DNA of 64,000 nucleotides, taken from NCBI RefSeq assembly GCF_000282055.1, contig NZ_AKJZ01000015.1, positions 1 to 64,000 of the forward strand, read 5' to 3'. A program made the translations under genes and the position numbers. Positions 45,507 to 53,384 of the stretch are shown one piece after another. Each line of letters begins with the position of its first letter. The first letter of the stretch is position 1. Source of the DNA: Flavobacterium sp. CF136. GTDB taxonomy: Bacteria; Bacteroidota; Bacteroidia; Flavobacteriales; Flavobacteriaceae. A model generated the notes under the pieces. It was not told where the DNA came from and did not search any database. It was given only the letters and a program-made list of their open reading frames with translations.

Positions 45507-46118
45507 ATGAAGATAATCTGTATAGGCAGAAATTATGCCGATCATATTGAAGAACTAAAAAATGAAAAGCCTGCCGAGCCTGTAATCTTTATGAAGCCCG
45601 ATTCTGCAGTTTTGTTAAAACAGCATCCATTCGTAATTCCTGAATTTTCAGAGGATATTCATCATGAAATCGAAATTATTGTTAAAATTAATAAAGTGGG
45701 AAAATATATAGAGCCAAAATTCGCACATAAATATTATGATGAAATTAGTGTAGGCATTGATTTTACCGCTCGTGATTTGCAGACAAAGCTGAAAGAGAAG
45801 GGATTGCCCTGGGAAAAAGCCAAGGCCTTTGATGGTTCAGCAGTTATTGGGGATTTTTTACCCAAGACACTTTTTAGTTCCGTAGAAAATCTTACTTTTG
45901 AATTGACAAATAATGGTAAAACTGTTCAAAAAGGTAATACCGATCTTATGATTTGGAAAATAGATGAACTTATTTCGTTTGCATCACAATATTTTACATT
46001 AAAAATAGGTGATGTTATTTTTACAGGAACACCGGCAGGAGTCGCAGCAGTTAAGCCAAATGATGTTTTAGAAGGCTTTTTAGAGGATAAAAAATTATTT
46101 AGAATACAAGTAAAATAA
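45507..46118 (+). CDS. Fumarylacetoacetate hydrolase family protein
   Basis: This 203-residue enzyme of the FAH superfamily probably hydrolyses or decarboxylates small keto acids. It starts KIICIGRNYADHIEEL, then FMKPDSAVL and HHEIEIIVKI with the metal-binding Glu pair (about 52-61), SVGIDFTARDLQ, and FTGTPAGVAAV at the C-terminal active site. The size and motifs fit the FAHD1-like acylpyruvase/oxaloacetate decarboxylase group. The next gene starts at its stop (overlap by 1 bp), implying coupling with the Hpt gene, although a functional link is not clear. Confidence 0.9.
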   Translation: MKIICIGRNYADHIEELKNEKPAEPVIFMKPDSAVLLKQHPFVIPEFSEDIHHEIEIIVKINKVGKYIEPKFAHKYYDEISVGIDFTARDLQTKLKEKGLPWEKAKAFDGSAVIGDFLPKTLFSSVENLTFELTNNGKTVQKGNTDLMIWKIDELISFASQYFTLKIGDVIFTGTPAGVAAVKPNDVLEGFLEDKKLFRIQVK

Positions 46119-46462
46119 TGGCATTAAAATATAATTTATCAAAAGTATACGCACTTTCAGACAATGATACAGAGTTTGTAAATGAAATTCTGAGATTATT
46201 TGTTACCGAAGTCCCGGAAGATTTAAAACAAATTAAAGAAGGGATTAAGAAAAAAGATCACAAACATGCATATTCTTATGCACATAAAATAAAACCTACA
46301 CTTGATTTAATGGGACTGAATGTCGCTTTTGAGGAGATTTTACAAGTTGAAGCCTGGACAAAAGCAGAAGGTAAAAAGAAAGAAATTGTAGAAACTTTTA
46401 AAAGCATAAAAACACAGGTTAAAGAAGCCATAAAAGAAATAAAAAAAGACTTTGATTTGTAA
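46118..46462 (+). CDS. Hpt (histidine phosphotransfer) domain protein
   Basis: This 114-residue single-domain protein carries the Hpt four-helix fold. The phosphorylated His is in YSYAHKIKPTLDLMG (about 48-62), in the place of the AHxLKG motif. It starts at the stop of the FAH gene. It should relay phosphate between a hybrid sensor kinase and a response regulator, neither of which is in the window. Confidence 0.85.
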   Translation: MALKYNLSKVYALSDNDTEFVNEILRLFVTEVPEDLKQIKEGIKKKDHKHAYSYAHKIKPTLDLMGLNVAFEEILQVEAWTKAEGKKKEIVETFKSIKTQVKEAIKEIKKDFDL

Positions 46463-46515
46463 TATTTGGACGTGACCCAATTTTTGCCTTTTTTTTCAAA
46501 TCGGTCAAGAATTAG

Positions 46516-46602
46516 GTCTGGTTATTCACTGTATCTTTTGTTCCTGAAGATTAGTTTAATCAGGTGTTGCTTTTGTCACAAAAGGATGCCGTTTCTACCC
46601 CT
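46516..46602 (-). repeat. Dispersed imperfect palindrome, copy C (degenerate)
   Basis: This inverted copy reads GTCTGGTTATTCACTGTATC at one end and ACAAAAGGATGCCGTTTCTA near the other, matching the reverse complement of copy B. The centre has diverged and lengthened. It lies between the Hpt and cinA genes in an otherwise empty 214 bp gap. Confidence 0.6.
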
Positions 46603-46676
46603 CACGCAAATCATGTAACAAGAACCTCTTTTTAAATAATGACTTGCATTCTTGTAAGTAAAAATAAGTTAATGAT

Positions 46677-47930
46677 ATGAAAGCAGTAATCATTACAATT
46701 GGAGACGAAATTTTAATTGGGCAGATTGTTGATACAAATTCCGGTTTTATTGCTAAATCACTTGATCGAATTGGAGTTGAAGTCACTGAAATGATTTCAA
46801 TAAGTGATGATAAAAAACACATTTTAGATACTTTTGCACAATTACAAAATAAAGTTGATGTTGTAATTGTTACCGGAGGTTTAGGGCCAACAAAAGATGA
46901 TGTTACTAAAAAAACATTTTGTGATTACTTTAATGATGAATTAGTAGTTGATCCAAAAGTTTTAGCACATGTAACGCAGCTGATAGAAGGTTATTTTAAA
47001 CGGCCAATTACGCAAATAAACAAAGATCAGGCATTGGTTCCGTCTACGTGTACAGTGCTTCACAATCAGGTAGGTACTGCACCGGGTATGTGGATGAAAA
47101 AAGAAAACACTGTATTTATTTCGCTTCCCGGGGTTCCTTTTGAAATGAAATATTTGGTCGAAAACGAAATAATACCAAAGATAGTCCGCGAATATAAACG
47201 TCCGTATATTATTCATAAAACGATTTTAACTTATGGGCAAGGGGAGAGCCTAGTTGCAGAACGTATTGAAAATTGGGAAAATAATCTGCCTGATTTTATT
47301 AAATTAGCCTATTTGCCAAACCCCGGAAGAGTGCGATTACGATTAACGGCAAGAGGGACTAATAAAGAAGAATTAGACGCTGCTATTGAGGCCAATGTGC
47401 AATCTCTGGATGCTATAATTCATGATATCATAGTTGGTTTTGATGACGATGAAACAATTGAAGTAGTTGTTGGAAAAATGCTTACAAAGCAAAAGAGAAC
47501 TATTTCAACAGCAGAAAGTTTTACGGGCGGAAAAATCGCATCAGCTTTATCTGCTGTTCCGGGAGCTTCAAATTATTTTAAAGGCAGTATAGTTTCATAT
47601 GCAACCGAAACTAAAGTTAACGTACTTGAGGTTTCACAAGAAGTAATTGATCAGTATTCGGTAGTAAGTGCACAGGTGGCTTCAGCTATGGCTTTGAATG
47701 TGAAAAAGATACTTAAAACTGACTATGCAATTGCGACAACCGGGAACGCCGGGCCAACAAAAGGGGATTCAGATGCAGAGATTGGGACTGTTTTTATAGC
47801 TTTGGCAACTCCGGATGATATAATTGTTGAAGAATTTAATTTTGGTCAACCACGTGAGAAAGTGATAGATAGAGCTGTTATTAAGAGTTTGGAAATATTA
47901 CAGAAAGAAATTTTAAAAAATGTGCATTAA
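46677..47930 (+). CDS. cinA: CinA-family protein (competence/damage-inducible), nicotinamide-nucleotide amidase
   Basis: CinA-family proteins hydrolyse ADP-ribose and deamidate NMN, recycling pyridine nucleotides. The 417-residue protein has the N-terminal MoCF/COG1058 domain (about 1-165) with [19 protein letters not shown] and [14 protein letters not shown], and the C-terminal PncC amidase domain (from about 255) with [22 protein letters not shown] and [20 protein letters not shown]. Both domains are complete. Confidence 0.94.
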   Translation: MKAVIITIGDEILIGQIVDTNSGFIAKSLDRIGVEVTEMISISDDKKHILDTFAQLQNKVDVVIVTGGLGPTKDDVTKKTFCDYFNDELVVDPKVLAHVTQLIEGYFKRPITQINKDQALVPSTCTVLHNQVGTAPGMWMKKENTVFISLPGVPFEMKYLVENEIIPKIVREYKRPYIIHKTILTYGQGESLVAERIENWENNLPDFIKLAYLPNPGRVRLRLTARGTNKEELDAAIEANVQSLDAIIHDIIVGFDDDETIEVVVGKMLTKQKRTISTAESFTGGKIASALSAVPGASNYFKGSIVSYATETKVNVLEVSQEVIDQYSVVSAQVASAMALNVKKILKTDYAIATTGNAGPTKGDSDAEIGTVFIALATPDDIIVEEFNFGQPREKVIDRAVIKSLEILQKEILKNVH

Positions 47931-47933
47931 TTT

Positions 47934-47965
47934 TTTGCTACAATCGTTTATTTTTCTTTTCTTTG
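47934..47965 (+). promoter_or_regulatory. Promoter of the L28-L33-DUF4295 operon
   Basis: TTTG (47934-47937) and TTTCTTTG (47958-47965) lie 20 bp apart, with the -7 box off by one base from TAnnTTTG. The promoter overlaps the end region of the cinA gap and precedes rpmB by 36 bp. Confidence 0.55.
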
Positions 47966-48001
47966 CACCCTGATTTTGAATAACGATAAAAGATAAGTAT
48001 A

Positions 48002-48238
48002 ATGTCAAGAGTTTGTGACCTTACAGGTAAAAGAGCGATGGTAGGAAATAACGTTTCTCACGCTATGAACAAAACTAAGAGAAAATTTTCTGTAAACTTA
48101 GTTAAAAAGCGTTTTTATCTTCCAGAAGAAGATAGATGGATTACTCTTAGAGTAGCAGCATCTACGATAAAAACAATTAATAAAAATGGAATTTCTGCAG
48201 TTTTGAAAAAAGCGCAGTCAGAAGGATTTATCAAATAA
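48002..48238 (+). CDS. rpmB: 50S ribosomal protein L28
   Basis: This 78-residue ribosomal protein has the L28 signature [23 protein letters not shown] followed by [18 protein letters not shown] and a basic C-terminal part. It has a single Cys rather than the zinc-binding Cys pairs, so it is the zinc-independent form. It heads a short operon with L33 and the DUF4295 protein. Confidence 0.97.
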   Translation: MSRVCDLTGKRAMVGNNVSHAMNKTKRKFSVNLVKKRFYLPEEDRWITLRVAASTIKTINKNGISAVLKKAQSEGFIK

Positions 48239-48265
48239 TCCTTTCCTAAATAAATATATAGCAAG

Positions 48266-48448
48266 ATGGCAAAGAAAGGTAATAGAATCCAGGTAATTTT
48301 AGAATGTACTGAGCACAAGACTACTGGTGTTGCAGGTACTTCAAGATACATAACAACTAAGAACAAAAAAAATACTCCGGACAGATTAGAGATTAAAAAA
48401 TTTAATCCAATCTTAAAACGTGTAACTGTTCATAAAGAAATTAAATAA
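48266..48448 (+). CDS. rpmG: 50S ribosomal protein L33
   Basis: This 60-residue protein has the L33 pattern [20 protein letters not shown] with [20 protein letters not shown]. The zinc ribbon is missing: only one Cys remains and the C-terminal CxxC is replaced. It is the zinc-independent form, like its neighbour L28. It lies 27 bp after rpmB. Confidence 0.97.
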   Translation: MAKKGNRIQVILECTEHKTTGVAGTSRYITTKNKKNTPDRLEIKKFNPILKRVTVHKEIK

Positions 48449-48456
48449 TTTAAGTC

Positions 48457-48609
48457 ATGGCAAAGAAAACCGTAGCATCGTTACAAACATCTTCTAAGAG
48501 ATTATCAAAAGCCATCAAAATGGTAAAATCTCCTAAAACTGGCGCATATACATTCGTAGAATCTATTATGGCACCTGAAGAAGTTGATACTTTCTTGAAA
48601 AAGAAATAA
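48457..48609 (+). CDS. DUF4295 family protein, ribosome-associated small ORF
   Basis: This 50-residue basic protein reads MAKKTVASLQTSSKRLSKAI at the N-terminus and ends VDTFLKKK. It matches the DUF4295 pattern, a short Bacteroidota protein encoded right after L28 and L33. It starts 8 bp after the L33 stop and shares the operon, followed by a terminator at 48630. Its function is unknown but a ribosomal role is plausible given the context and composition. Confidence 0.88.
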   Translation: MAKKTVASLQTSSKRLSKAIKMVKSPKTGAYTFVESIMAPEEVDTFLKKK

Positions 48610-48629
48610 TAACAATTACAATATATAGA

Positions 48630-48662
48630 AAAGCTACTTTCATTCGGAAGTAGCTTTTTTAT
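48630..48662 (+). terminator. Terminator of the ribosomal protein operon
   Basis: AAGCTACTT (48631-48639) pairs with AAGTAGCTT (48648-48656), followed by a T run. It ends rpmB-rpmG-DUF4295. Confidence 0.85.
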
Positions 48663-48720
48663 TTTTTATATTTGTCTAAATTTAGAGAAGCATAATAATT
48701 GGCTTTTTTTATACATAGTT

Positions 48721-48789
48721 TCCCGCTTTCCGCTTCAATCTTTTATTCTGAACTCCAGAATAAAAGGATTTCCACTGCAATCGGGGCTA
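48721..48789 (-). repeat. Dispersed imperfect palindrome, copy D
   Basis: This inverted copy starts TCCCGCTTTCCGCTTCAATC and ends GCAATCGGGGCTA. The central arms CTTTTATTCTG and CAGAATAAAAG form an 11 bp hairpin of their own. It lies between the ribosomal operon and ftsY. Confidence 0.65.
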
Positions 48790-48877
48790 ATTAAAAAACA
48801 ATTTTAGTTTCTTTAAAGATTAGGATTTCAGATTTATCTAATAATCTTGAGTCTAACAATCTAATAACCTACAAAAA

Positions 48878-49831
48878 ATGAGTTTTTTTAAAAAATTATT
48901 TTCTACCGATAAAAAAGAGACTTTAGACAAAAGTCTTGAGAAATCTAAAACAACTTTTTTCTCAAAGTTAAGCAAAGCTGTAGCTGGAAAATCTAAAGTC
49001 GATGATGATGTTTTAGATAACCTGGAAGAGATTCTGGTAGCCTCAGATGTTGGAGTAAACACCACTTTGAAAATCATTACCCGAATTGAAAAAAGAGTAG
49101 CCGAAGATAAATACTTAGGAACAGAAGAATTAAACCAAATTCTTCGTGACGAAATTGGTGCTTTATTATCTGAAACCAATAGAGGTGAGGCAACTGAATT
49201 TGAAATCCCTAAAGATAAAAAACCATATGTTTTAATGGTTGTTGGTGTTAATGGAGTTGGTAAAACAACTACTATTGGTAAATTGGCTTATCAGTTTAAA
49301 AAAGCTGGTTATAAAGTAGTTTTAGGAGCTGCAGATACTTTTCGTGCTGCTGCGATCGATCAATTGCAGGTTTGGGCAGATCGTGTTGATGTCCCAATTG
49401 TTAGACAAAATATGGGAAGTGATCCAGCTTCTGTAGCTTTTGATACGTTGCAATCAGCGGTTGCTCAAAATGCCGATGTGGTTATTATTGATACTGCCGG
49501 ACGTCTTCATAATAAAATTAATTTAATGAACGAACTTACAAAAGTAAAACGTGTAATGCAGAAAGTTGTTTCTGATGCGCCACACGATGTGCTTTTGGTT
49601 TTAGATGGTTCAACCGGCCAGAATGCTTTTGAGCAGGCAAAACAATTTACTGCTGCGACAGAAGTTACTTCGCTTGCTGTAACTAAATTGGACGGAACTG
49701 CAAAAGGTGGTGTTGTAATTGGTATTTCAGACCAGTTTCAGATTCCTGTAAAATATATTGGAGTTGGTGAAGGCATTGAAGATTTACAGGTCTTTAATAA
49801 ATATGAATTTGTAGATAGTTTTTTTAAATAA
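48878..49831 (+). CDS. ftsY: Signal recognition particle receptor FtsY
   Basis: FtsY is the GTPase that docks SRP-ribosome complexes at the membrane. The 317-residue protein has a short acidic/basic N-terminal region, an N domain, and the G domain with VGVNGVGKTTTIGKLA (P-loop, about 122-137), GAADTFRAAAIDQL, VIIDTAGRLHNK (DTAGR), TKLDGTAKGG (TKLD) and IGVGEGIEDLQVF at the C-terminus. The long acidic A domain of E. coli FtsY is missing, as is usual here. Confidence 0.97.
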   Translation: MSFFKKLFSTDKKETLDKSLEKSKTTFFSKLSKAVAGKSKVDDDVLDNLEEILVASDVGVNTTLKIITRIEKRVAEDKYLGTEELNQILRDEIGALLSETNRGEATEFEIPKDKKPYVLMVVGVNGVGKTTTIGKLAYQFKKAGYKVVLGAADTFRAAAIDQLQVWADRVDVPIVRQNMGSDPASVAFDTLQSAVAQNADVVIIDTAGRLHNKINLMNELTKVKRVMQKVVSDAPHDVLLVLDGSTGQNAFEQAKQFTAATEVTSLAVTKLDGTAKGGVVIGISDQFQIPVKYIGVGEGIEDLQVFNKYEFVDSFFK

Positions 49832-49838
49832 TATCAGA

Positions 49839-50018
49839 ATGAGTTTTTCTTCTTTAAAAAATATAACGCCTGTTACTTTTTATTTCGCAAGCGTTTTGTG
49901 TTTTGTTTTGGCAAATGTTCTAAAAGATAAAAGTCTTTCCTTTTATTATATTTTATTGATTTTAGGACTTGGATTCTTTTTCGCAGGTATGATAAAAAGA
50001 ATAAGTACTAAAAAATAA
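49839..50018 (+). CDS. Small two-helix membrane protein
   Basis: This ORF of 59 residues begins 7 bp after ftsY and ends 8 bp before the metalloprotease gene. It contains two hydrophobic segments, VTFYFASVLCFVLANVL (about 12-28) and FYYILLILGLGFFFAGMI (about 35-52), and a basic C-terminus IKRISTKK. Spacing and same-strand packing argue that it is real. I recognise no family. It may be a small integral membrane protein co-expressed with ftsY. Confidence 0.65.
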   Translation: MSFSSLKNITPVTFYFASVLCFVLANVLKDKSLSFYYILLILGLGFFFAGMIKRISTKK

Positions 50019-50026
50019 AATTACTT

Positions 50027-50632
50027 ATGAAATACTATTTTCTCATTATGCTTTTCAGCTTAATTTCTTGTACAAAAGAGAAAAATGAAAATAGTATAGA
50101 AAAAAGAACAGTTCAAAAGGTCATTGTTATTCAGCCTTTAGGTAATTTTAAATCGTATCAGGCAAAGAATGTTTTTGATCAAATCAAGATTATTAACTCT
50201 AATGTAGTTTTGAGACAAAATATTCCTTTTCCTGAAAATGCTTATTATAAACCCAGAAACAGATATCGTGCTGACAGTATTATAAAATCACTTCTTAATA
50301 CTATTGGGAAAGATTCAGTAATCGTTGGATTGTCGAATTCTGATATCAGTACTACTAAAAACGGAATTAAAGATTGGGGTGTTATGGGATTGGGCTATAA
50401 ACCTGGGAAATCTTGTGTAGTTTCTGATTTTAGATTATCATTCAAAAATAAAAATCAACAGTTTTATAAATTAGTTTTGCATGAACTAGGTCATACGGTG
50501 GGCTTGCCTCATTGTAAAGCAAAAACATGTTTAATGCGCGATGCTGAAGGAGGAAACCCGCTGGATGAAGAAAAAGATTTTTGCAATTATTGTAAAAGCT
50601 TTTTAAAAAGTAAGGGTTGGCAATTAATATAA
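50027..50632 (+). CDS. Archaemetzincin-like zinc metalloprotease lipoprotein
   Basis: This 201-residue exported protein has a lipoprotein signal (LFSLISC). The C-terminal catalytic segment is HELGHTVGLPHCKAKTCLM followed by FCNYC, which matches the archaemetzincin pattern HExxHxxGxxHC-x4-CxM with a distal CxxC: three His residues bind the catalytic zinc, four Cys a second zinc. That pattern is otherwise found in cytoplasmic archaeal and eukaryotic proteins; here it is on an exported lipoprotein. It follows the small membrane ORF by 8 bp. The substrate is unknown. Confidence 0.82.
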   Translation: MKYYFLIMLFSLISCTKEKNENSIEKRTVQKVIVIQPLGNFKSYQAKNVFDQIKIINSNVVLRQNIPFPENAYYKPRNRYRADSIIKSLLNTIGKDSVIVGLSNSDISTTKNGIKDWGVMGLGYKPGKSCVVSDFRLSFKNKNQQFYKLVLHELGHTVGLPHCKAKTCLMRDAEGGNPLDEEKDFCNYCKSFLKSKGWQLI

Positions 50633-50669
50633 ATAACTATCTTTTTCAAGTCTTTTTGCTGGGTTTTAA

Positions 50670-51740
50670 TTATTGATACAAAGCACTAATTTTTGTCCAT
50701 AGCTCTTCATCAAAACCGGATAAGGCAAAAGTTGGATTTTCAGGATTTGCAACATCGCCCATTCTAATGATTACCATTTTTTTGCTTGGAATTACATATA
50801 TTTTTTGGTCATTTTTGCCCAAAGCCATAAACATGTCGTTTGGGCCGGTAGGAATTAAACTTCCATTAAATTGTAGTTGAGATTGCGGTAAATGATAATT
50901 CGCTTTTCCGTTAAGCCACCATAAATAACCATATCCTAAATTAATATTTTGTGAAGTATTTGTAGCTTCAGTAAAATAGGCTTCGTTTAAGATAGTAGTA
51001 TTGTCCCATTTTCCTTTATTGAGCATCAAAAGTCCAAAGCGGGCCATGCTTCTGGATGTACTTGCATAAACGCTATTATTATCAATTTGTACCCAAGTAC
51101 CATTCATGCCAATTTTATCTCTTAATTTGGCATTGAAATAATTTTGCCAGGTTTGTCCGCTTGCCTGTGCTACGACATCTTGCAACTTTACATATACATT
51201 ATGATATGCCCAGCGTGTTCCTGCATTGGCTTTGTAAATTAGACTGGCAGGATCAACATCGTCTGTACTGTCATCTAATCCTGATGTCATGTTTAGTAAA
51301 TTTTTGCAGGTAATGAGGTTTTCCTGAGCAGTTGTTTCGCTTGTCCAGCCCTGACCTATATAATCTGAAACCTTATTATTGATGTTAATAAAACCTTCTT
51401 GCTGTGCAATTCCTGTGACTGTTGAGGTTAATGTTTTTCCGGCACTTGCCCAATACCAATTTGTAGTTGCTGAATGTCCGTTGAAATAATTTTCTAAAAC
51501 GATTCTTCCATTTACTAAAACTATAAATGATTTAGAGTGTTTAAGCTCCAGGTAATCCAAAAGTGGCTGTACGGCATTTTGATTCCATTTTAAGTCTGAA
51601 ATTGATTGTGTTTCCCACGTAGTTCCTGTTAATGGGGGGAAATACATTGTTTGTGTGGGAGTTGAGTCGTCCCCGGATGATTCTTTGCTGCAACTAATAA
51701 AACTTAAAATTATCATCAGCTTAAAAATAGTTTTGGTCAT
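50670..51740 (-). CDS. Serine hydrolase (beta-lactamase class C family)
   Basis: This 356-residue lipoprotein (lipobox FISCSKE) belongs to the penicillin-binding/class C serine hydrolase family. The catalytic SxxK is SAGKT in WYWASAGKTLTSTVTG (about 80-95), and the YxN is in RWAYHNVYVK. The third motif is less certain. Such proteins may act as esterases, peptidases or amidases; a true beta-lactamase role is not implied. The -7 box at 51769-51776 suggests its own promoter, and it is divergent from the lipoprotein gene at 52025. Confidence 0.88.
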   Translation of the reverse strand: MTKTIFKLMIILSFISCSKESSGDDSTPTQTMYFPPLTGTTWETQSISDLKWNQNAVQPLLDYLELKHSKSFIVLVNGRIVLENYFNGHSATTNWYWASAGKTLTSTVTGIAQQEGFININNKVSDYIGQGWTSETTAQENLITCKNLLNMTSGLDDSTDDVDPASLIYKANAGTRWAYHNVYVKLQDVVAQASGQTWQNYFNAKLRDKIGMNGTWVQIDNNSVYASTSRSMARFGLLMLNKGKWDNTTILNEAYFTEATNTSQNINLGYGYLWWLNGKANYHLPQSQLQFNGSLIPTGPNDMFMALGKNDQKIYVIPSKKMVIIRMGDVANPENPTFALSGFDEELWTKISALYQ

Positions 51741-51768
51741 GTTTTTAGGTTTTGGTTTTAGGTTTGAC

Positions 51769-51776
51769 CAAAAATA
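51769..51776 (-). promoter_or_regulatory. -7 box of the serine hydrolase gene
   Basis: On the minus strand this reads TATTTTTG, matching TAnnTTTG, 28 bp upstream of the ATG at 51740. No TTG is seen at -33. Confidence 0.45.
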
Positions 51777-51875
51777 TGTAAAATAGTTTAATGGCTTTTG
51801 TGAATTTTTATTTCTTTTGAATTTTATAGGTTAACTTTGTAGTTCACAAAATATTCTTTTGAATACCGGAGTCCT

Positions 51876-51949
51876 AGCCCTGATGGGAGCGGCATCCTTT
51901 TGTGGCAGGGTTTGCCACAAAAGATACAGTCGGACAGCAGGAAACAGCT
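51876..51949 (+). repeat. Dispersed imperfect palindrome, copy B
   Basis: This copy starts AGCCCTGATGGGAGCGGCAT and ends GGACAGCAGGAAACAGCT. The core is CCTTTTGTGGCAGGG with TTTGCCACAAAAG. It lies in the gap between divergent genes, so it may sit within the promoter region of the lipoprotein gene. Confidence 0.75.
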
Positions 51950-51955
51950 CCTTCC

Positions 51956-51977
51956 TTCGATTTCGCTCAGGATGACA
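51956..51977. repeat. GAGCGGAGTCGA-type repeat, diverged arm
   Basis: TTCGATTTCGCTCAGGATGA is the reverse complement form of TGTCATCCTGAGCGAAATCG, close to the hairpin arm at 3246-3259. It directly follows palindrome copy B. Confidence 0.5.
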
Positions 51978-52024
51978 AAAGGCTTCGTTTAGAATGACAG
52001 TTATTGAATTTTAATATAATAAAT

Positions 52025-52465
52025 ATGAAAAACACTTTTATGATTTTGGTTTTGTCGCTTTTGTTTGTGGGCTGCAAACAGGAAATAAAACCGGCAGATA
52101 TTGCAAAATTGAATGGTTATTGGGAAATCGAAAAAGTGGTTTTTGATAAAGGCGAGGAAAAAGATTATGGTATGAATGAAAGCTTTGATTTTTTTAAGAT
52201 GAAAGGAAATACAGGAATTAGAAAGAAGGTTATGCCACAATTGGATGGAACTTTTTTAACCGGTAATTCTTTTGAAAATGTATCGGTTCGATTTACAGAT
52301 AAAGGAACTTTTCTGGATTATAAGACAGCTTACGCGAAGTGGAGTGAGGAATTAATTTCGATTTCGGATGAAAAATTTGTGGTGAAAAATGAGCAGAATA
52401 AAGAATATCATTATAAAAAATCCGGACCAATAAATATCCTGAACGATGGCAAAGAGACTAAATAA
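52025..52465 (+). CDS. Lipoprotein, lipocalin-like
   Basis: This 146-residue protein has a lipoprotein signal peptide (ATG 52025, lipobox LLFVGCKQ); a start 21 bp upstream is possible but lacks the usual Lys at the N-terminus. The mature sequence begins with a KLNGYWEIEKVVFD segment typical of small lipocalin-like Bacteroidota lipoproteins, and the rest is beta-rich. The ligand is unknown. Its stop overlaps the DUF721 gene start by 20 bp, so both are co-translated. Confidence 0.78.
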   Translation: MKNTFMILVLSLLFVGCKQEIKPADIAKLNGYWEIEKVVFDKGEEKDYGMNESFDFFKMKGNTGIRKKVMPQLDGTFLTGNSFENVSVRFTDKGTFLDYKTAYAKWSEELISISDEKFVVKNEQNKEYHYKKSGPINILNDGKETK

Positions 52466-52742
52466 CGAAAGTACGATTGGCGCTGTTCTGCAGCAGATTA
52501 TTCAAGTGAATAAACTTCAACCCGGAATGGATCAGATTGATGTGAAGGAGGCCTGGAGACAACTCATGGGGAATGGGGTGAATACGTATACGAAAAATGT
52601 TGTTTTGAAAGGAAGTACACTTTATGTTGAACTTGGCTCCTCTGTCCTGAGAGATGAATTGAGCCATGGAAAGTCTAAAATAATTAAAATGATTAATGAA
52701 GAACTGGGCAGGGAAGTAGTTAAGGATGTTGTCTTGAGGTAG
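52446..52742 (+). CDS. DUF721 domain protein (DciA-like)
   Basis: This 98-residue protein has the DUF721 pattern: IGAVLQQIIQVNKLQPGMDQ near the N-terminus, then the EAWRQLMGNG segment and a C-terminal beta region with LYVELGSSVLRDELSHGKSK and INEELGREVVKDVVLR. Related DciA proteins help load the replicative helicase. It overlaps the lipoprotein gene by 20 bp. Its function here is inferred from the family. Confidence 0.88.
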   Translation: MAKRLNNESTIGAVLQQIIQVNKLQPGMDQIDVKEAWRQLMGNGVNTYTKNVVLKGSTLYVELGSSVLRDELSHGKSKIIKMINEELGREVVKDVVLR

Positions 52743-52745
52743 TTT

Positions 52746-52774
52746 TTCAGTCTCAGTCTCAGTTTTCAGACTAA
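52746..52774. repeat. CAGTCT tract after the DUF721 gene
   Basis: TTCAGTCTCAGTCTCAGTTTTCAGACT-like units lie just after the stop. A related ACTGAAAACTGCGACTGAAAAC tract is at 52836-52858. Both belong to the CAGT-rich family. Confidence 0.5.
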
Positions 52775-52790
52775 ACTAAGGTAAGGTATA

Positions 52791-52824
52791 AAAAAACCGT
52801 TTCAATTTTGAAACGGTTTTTTTT
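52791..52824. terminator. Bidirectional terminator
   Basis: AAAAAACCGTTTCAA (52791-52805) pairs with TTGAAACGGTTTTTT (52808-52822). It separates the DUF721 gene from the convergent ndk gene. Confidence 0.88.
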
Positions 52825-52865
52825 AAGGCCTTCTGTCACTGAAAACTGCGACTGAAAACTAATAA

Positions 52866-53285
52866 TTAAAACTGCTCTCTACCAGCAAAATGGAATGCAC
52901 TTTCGATAGCAGCATTTTCGTCGCTGTCTGAACCGTGTACTGCGTTTTCTCCGATAGAAGTTGCGTATGCTTTACGAATAGTTCCTTCAGTAGCTTCAGC
53001 AGGATTTGTAGCTCCAATTAAAGTTCTGAAATCTTCTACTGCATTATCTTTTTCTAAAATAGCAGCAACAATTGGTCCGCGTGACATAAATTCAACTAAT
53101 TCTCCGTAGAAAGGTCTTGCAGCGTGTACAGCATAAAATGCCTGCGCATCAGCTACAGTTAATTGAGTTAGTTTTAATGAAACGATTTTGAAACCTCCAT
53201 TAGTAATCATTGCCAAGATATTCCCGATATGCCCGTTTGCAACAGCATCCGGCTTAATCATTGTAAAAGTTCTATTTGTTGCCAT
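52866..53285 (-). CDS. ndk: Nucleoside-diphosphate kinase
   Basis: This enzyme transfers the gamma phosphate between nucleoside triphosphates and diphosphates. The 139-residue length fits. Motifs: [56 protein letters not shown] and the active-site His in [12 protein letters not shown]. All are present, so it should be active. It ends at a shared terminator. Confidence 0.98.
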   Translation of the reverse strand: MATNRTFTMIKPDAVANGHIGNILAMITNGGFKIVSLKLTQLTVADAQAFYAVHAARPFYGELVEFMSRGPIVAAILEKDNAVEDFRTLIGATNPAEATEGTIRKAYATSIGENAVHGSDSDENAAIESAFHFAGREQF

Positions 53286-53310
53286 TTTCTTGCGTTTTTT
53301 AAATTTTGTG

Positions 53311-53318
53311 CAAAAGTA
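53311..53318 (-). promoter_or_regulatory. -7 box of ndk
   Basis: On the minus strand this reads TACTTTTG, matching TAnnTTTG, 26 bp upstream of the ATG. The -33 region is AT-rich without a TTG. Confidence 0.5.
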
Positions 53319-53384
53319 GGTTTTTTTTATGAATTGATTTTAATAAATTCATAATTAAAACTTCATGAAATGATGTTATGGCAA

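Noticed and set aside
50670..51740. Antibiotic-resistance beta-lactamase
   Set aside because: The family also covers esterases and peptidases, and nothing beyond SxxK and YxN supports a true class C beta-lactamase.
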